Assembly: GCF_001583435.1 (NCBI RefSeq)
Contig: NZ_CP013251.1
Span: 3,361,215 to 3,425,214, forward strand
Direction of reading: 5' to 3'
Origin: Endozoicomonas montiporae CL-33
GTDB lineage: Bacteria > Pseudomonadota > Gammaproteobacteria > Pseudomonadales > Endozoicomonadaceae
DNA length: 64,000 bases
Under the pieces are notes generated by a model. That model was given only the letters and a program-made list of their open reading frames with translations, made no database searches and was not told where the DNA came from. Made by a program: the position numbers and the translations under genes. This document shows, one piece after another, positions 63,029 to 64,000 of the stretch (position 1 is its first letter; the number at the start of each line of letters is the position of its first letter).

Positions 63029-63628
63029 TTGAAACATCTCAAATTTATTCATGCCCTGACAGGGCTGCTAGGACTGATGGTTCTGGTGATCGATGGCCGA
63101 CTCGTGGCCGCCGCCATGCACCAGACTCTGCCAGCCTCAACACCGGTATTTCTGTTACTGATTGCAACCCTCGTTCATTTTTGTCTGGGAAGTTATCTGA
63201 ACGTTTGCCGGTGCAAACTGAAGTATATCCAGTGTCTATCAGCAGCCATTCTAATGGCTGCCTCGGTTCTGCCCGCACTGGCTATTTACGGGCAAACCCT
63301 GGTGACCATGCCTGCCATTATTATGCTGGTGTGCGTGGGCGTTGCACTGCATGTACTGATCAACCTGAAGTCTTTTAACCCGATTACTCCGGTTGAATAC
63401 AGTGATGATTCTGATCGGGAAACCGGTACAGTAAAATGGTTTAACGTTACCAAAGGTTTTGGGTTTATCACCCGTGATCTGGGAGATGACGTGTTTGTTC
63501 ACTACCGCGCTATTCGCGGTGAAGGACACCGCACCCTGTCTGAAGGACAGCGGGTCGAATTTGTTGTTGTTGAGAAGGATAAAGGCTTGCAGGCAGAGGA
63601 TGTCATTGCAGCCAGAAAGGGTCGTTAA
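63029..63628 (+). CDS. Membrane-anchored cold-shock-domain protein
   Basis: A 199-residue protein. The first ~118 residues contain about four hydrophobic helices ([53 protein letters not shown] and [18 protein letters not shown]), then a complete cold-shock domain with [18 protein letters not shown], the RNP1-like KGFGFI and RNP2-like VFVHY. The start is TTG with AAAGG eight bases upstream; the first ATG would cut the first helix. Membrane-bound CSDs are uncommon. The domain should bind single-stranded nucleic acid on the cytosolic face. Confidence 0.85.
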   Translation: MKHLKFIHALTGLLGLMVLVIDGRLVAAAMHQTLPASTPVFLLLIATLVHFCLGSYLNVCRCKLKYIQCLSAAILMAASVLPALAIYGQTLVTMPAIIMLVCVGVALHVLINLKSFNPITPVEYSDDSDRETGTVKWFNVTKGFGFITRDLGDDVFVHYRAIRGEGHRTLSEGQRVEFVVVEKDKGLQAEDVIAARKGR

Positions 63629-63655
63629 CGATCAGTAATGCCATCGTTTTTCCAT

Positions 63656-63688
63656 AAAAAAACACCGGATTCAATCCGGTGTTTTTTT
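63656..63688. terminator. Terminator between the CSD gene and slyX
   Basis: Long stem AAAAAAACACCGGATT/AATCCGGTGTTTTTTT with a minimal loop, between two convergent genes. Confidence 0.92.
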
Positions 63689-63717
63689 ATGGTTAATCCA
63701 GCATTTAATACTGAGGG

Positions 63718-63921
63718 TTAATAGTGAGGTGGTGGTGCATCGTCAGAATCACCTTCCACATCACCCGCAACCACTTCCTGCATCTGCTTCTTCAACTGCT
63801 GAACCTGCAGCTTCAGCTGATCAATTTCCTGTTGCTGACGAGTCACTACATCATTCAGTTGAGCAACGGTATCTTCCTGAAAGCTCATCTGGGTCTGCAG
63901 CTCAATTAACTCTTCTTTCAT
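63718..63921 (-). CDS. slyX: SlyX family protein
   Basis: A 67-residue coiled-coil protein: two heptad-rich helices (ELQTQMSFQEDTVAQLNDVV, then IDQLKLQVQQLKKQM) with a Pro-rich tail ending PPPHY, the family hallmark. Function unknown. The stop of an upstream minus-strand gene lies 26 bp before its ATG. Confidence 0.9.
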   Translation of the reverse strand: MKEELIELQTQMSFQEDTVAQLNDVVTRQQQEIDQLKLQVQQLKKQMQEVVAGDVEGDSDDAPPPHY

Positions 63922-63947
63922 GACTAGCTCCCGGTTCAGACAAATGT

Positions 63948-64000
63948 TTAACCAAACCGATCAAACAGAGGCTGAAACTTTTCACGCATTTCAGCCAGCT
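63948..64000 (-). CDS. C-terminal end of an unidentified gene (runs off the window)
   Basis: The last 16 codons (LAEMREKFQPLFDRFG) and a TAA stop at 63948-63950 are visible in a frame that stays open to the edge. Too short to assign. It would be the gene upstream of slyX on the same strand. Confidence 0.5.
   Translation of the reverse strand, partial: LAEMREKFQPLFDRFG

Overview
The window is chromosomal DNA from a gammaproteobacterium. Protein-level resemblance (RdgC, SlyX, a Vibrio/Shewanella-type PurC, Tol-Pal, OprD-type porins) and eukaryote-directed genes (an OTU-type cysteine protease, a type III secretion chaperone) suggest a marine, host-associated Oceanospirillales such as Endozoicomonas. 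That assignment is inference; no rRNA is present.

Layout. Positions 1-16.3 kb hold housekeeping genes: the pepN 5' end, a DUF2797 gene, a yeaC-like gene, a long PLP enzyme, a GlpG-type rhomboid, nadK, an SbmA-like transporter, DUF1853 and DUF2780 genes, an RRM protein, an aminotransferase, a DASH cryptochrome, rdgC and a CnoX-like gene. Between 12.08 and 14.23 kb lies an array of 16 tRNA genes, eight alternating Asp(GTC)/Val(TAC) pairs on the minus strand, with a strong GC-discriminator promoter at one end and a rho-independent terminator at the other.

From 16.7 to 55.5 kb runs a conserved backbone: purC-bamC-dapA-bcp-perM-tusA-bepA-nadA-tRNA-Lys-queC-queE-cpoB-pal-tolB-tolA-tolR-tolQ-ybgC-ruvB-ruvA-ruvC-yebC-aspS-fmdB. 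The order matches pseudomonads as I recall it, and partly E. coli. The backbone is split by accessory insertions: (a) 24.1-29.2 kb, two abutting insertion sequences (a broken IS4-type and an intact IS1380-type) and two unknown genes; (b) 37.9-41.8 kb, a large hybrid sensor kinase and a Sel1-like lipoprotein; (c) 43.2-50.0 kb between ruvB and ruvA, a decayed EamA permease, an unknown secreted protein, an IS110 element and a 978-residue protein with a C-terminal OTU-like protease; (d) a CMD-like gene between ruvA and ruvC.

From 55.6 kb: a methyltransferase, a palindromic MITE-like repeat, a two-gene operon (SycD/LcrH-type type III secretion chaperone plus a 523-residue probable secreted partner), two OprD-like porins, an HU-like protein, a membrane-anchored cold-shock-domain protein and slyX.

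The least explained content is the OTU protein behind a C10 tract, the orphan chaperone/substrate pair, the tandem tRNA array, and small repeats whose termini supply the stop codons of neighbouring genes. No secretion apparatus is encoded here, so export of the candidate effectors is inferred.
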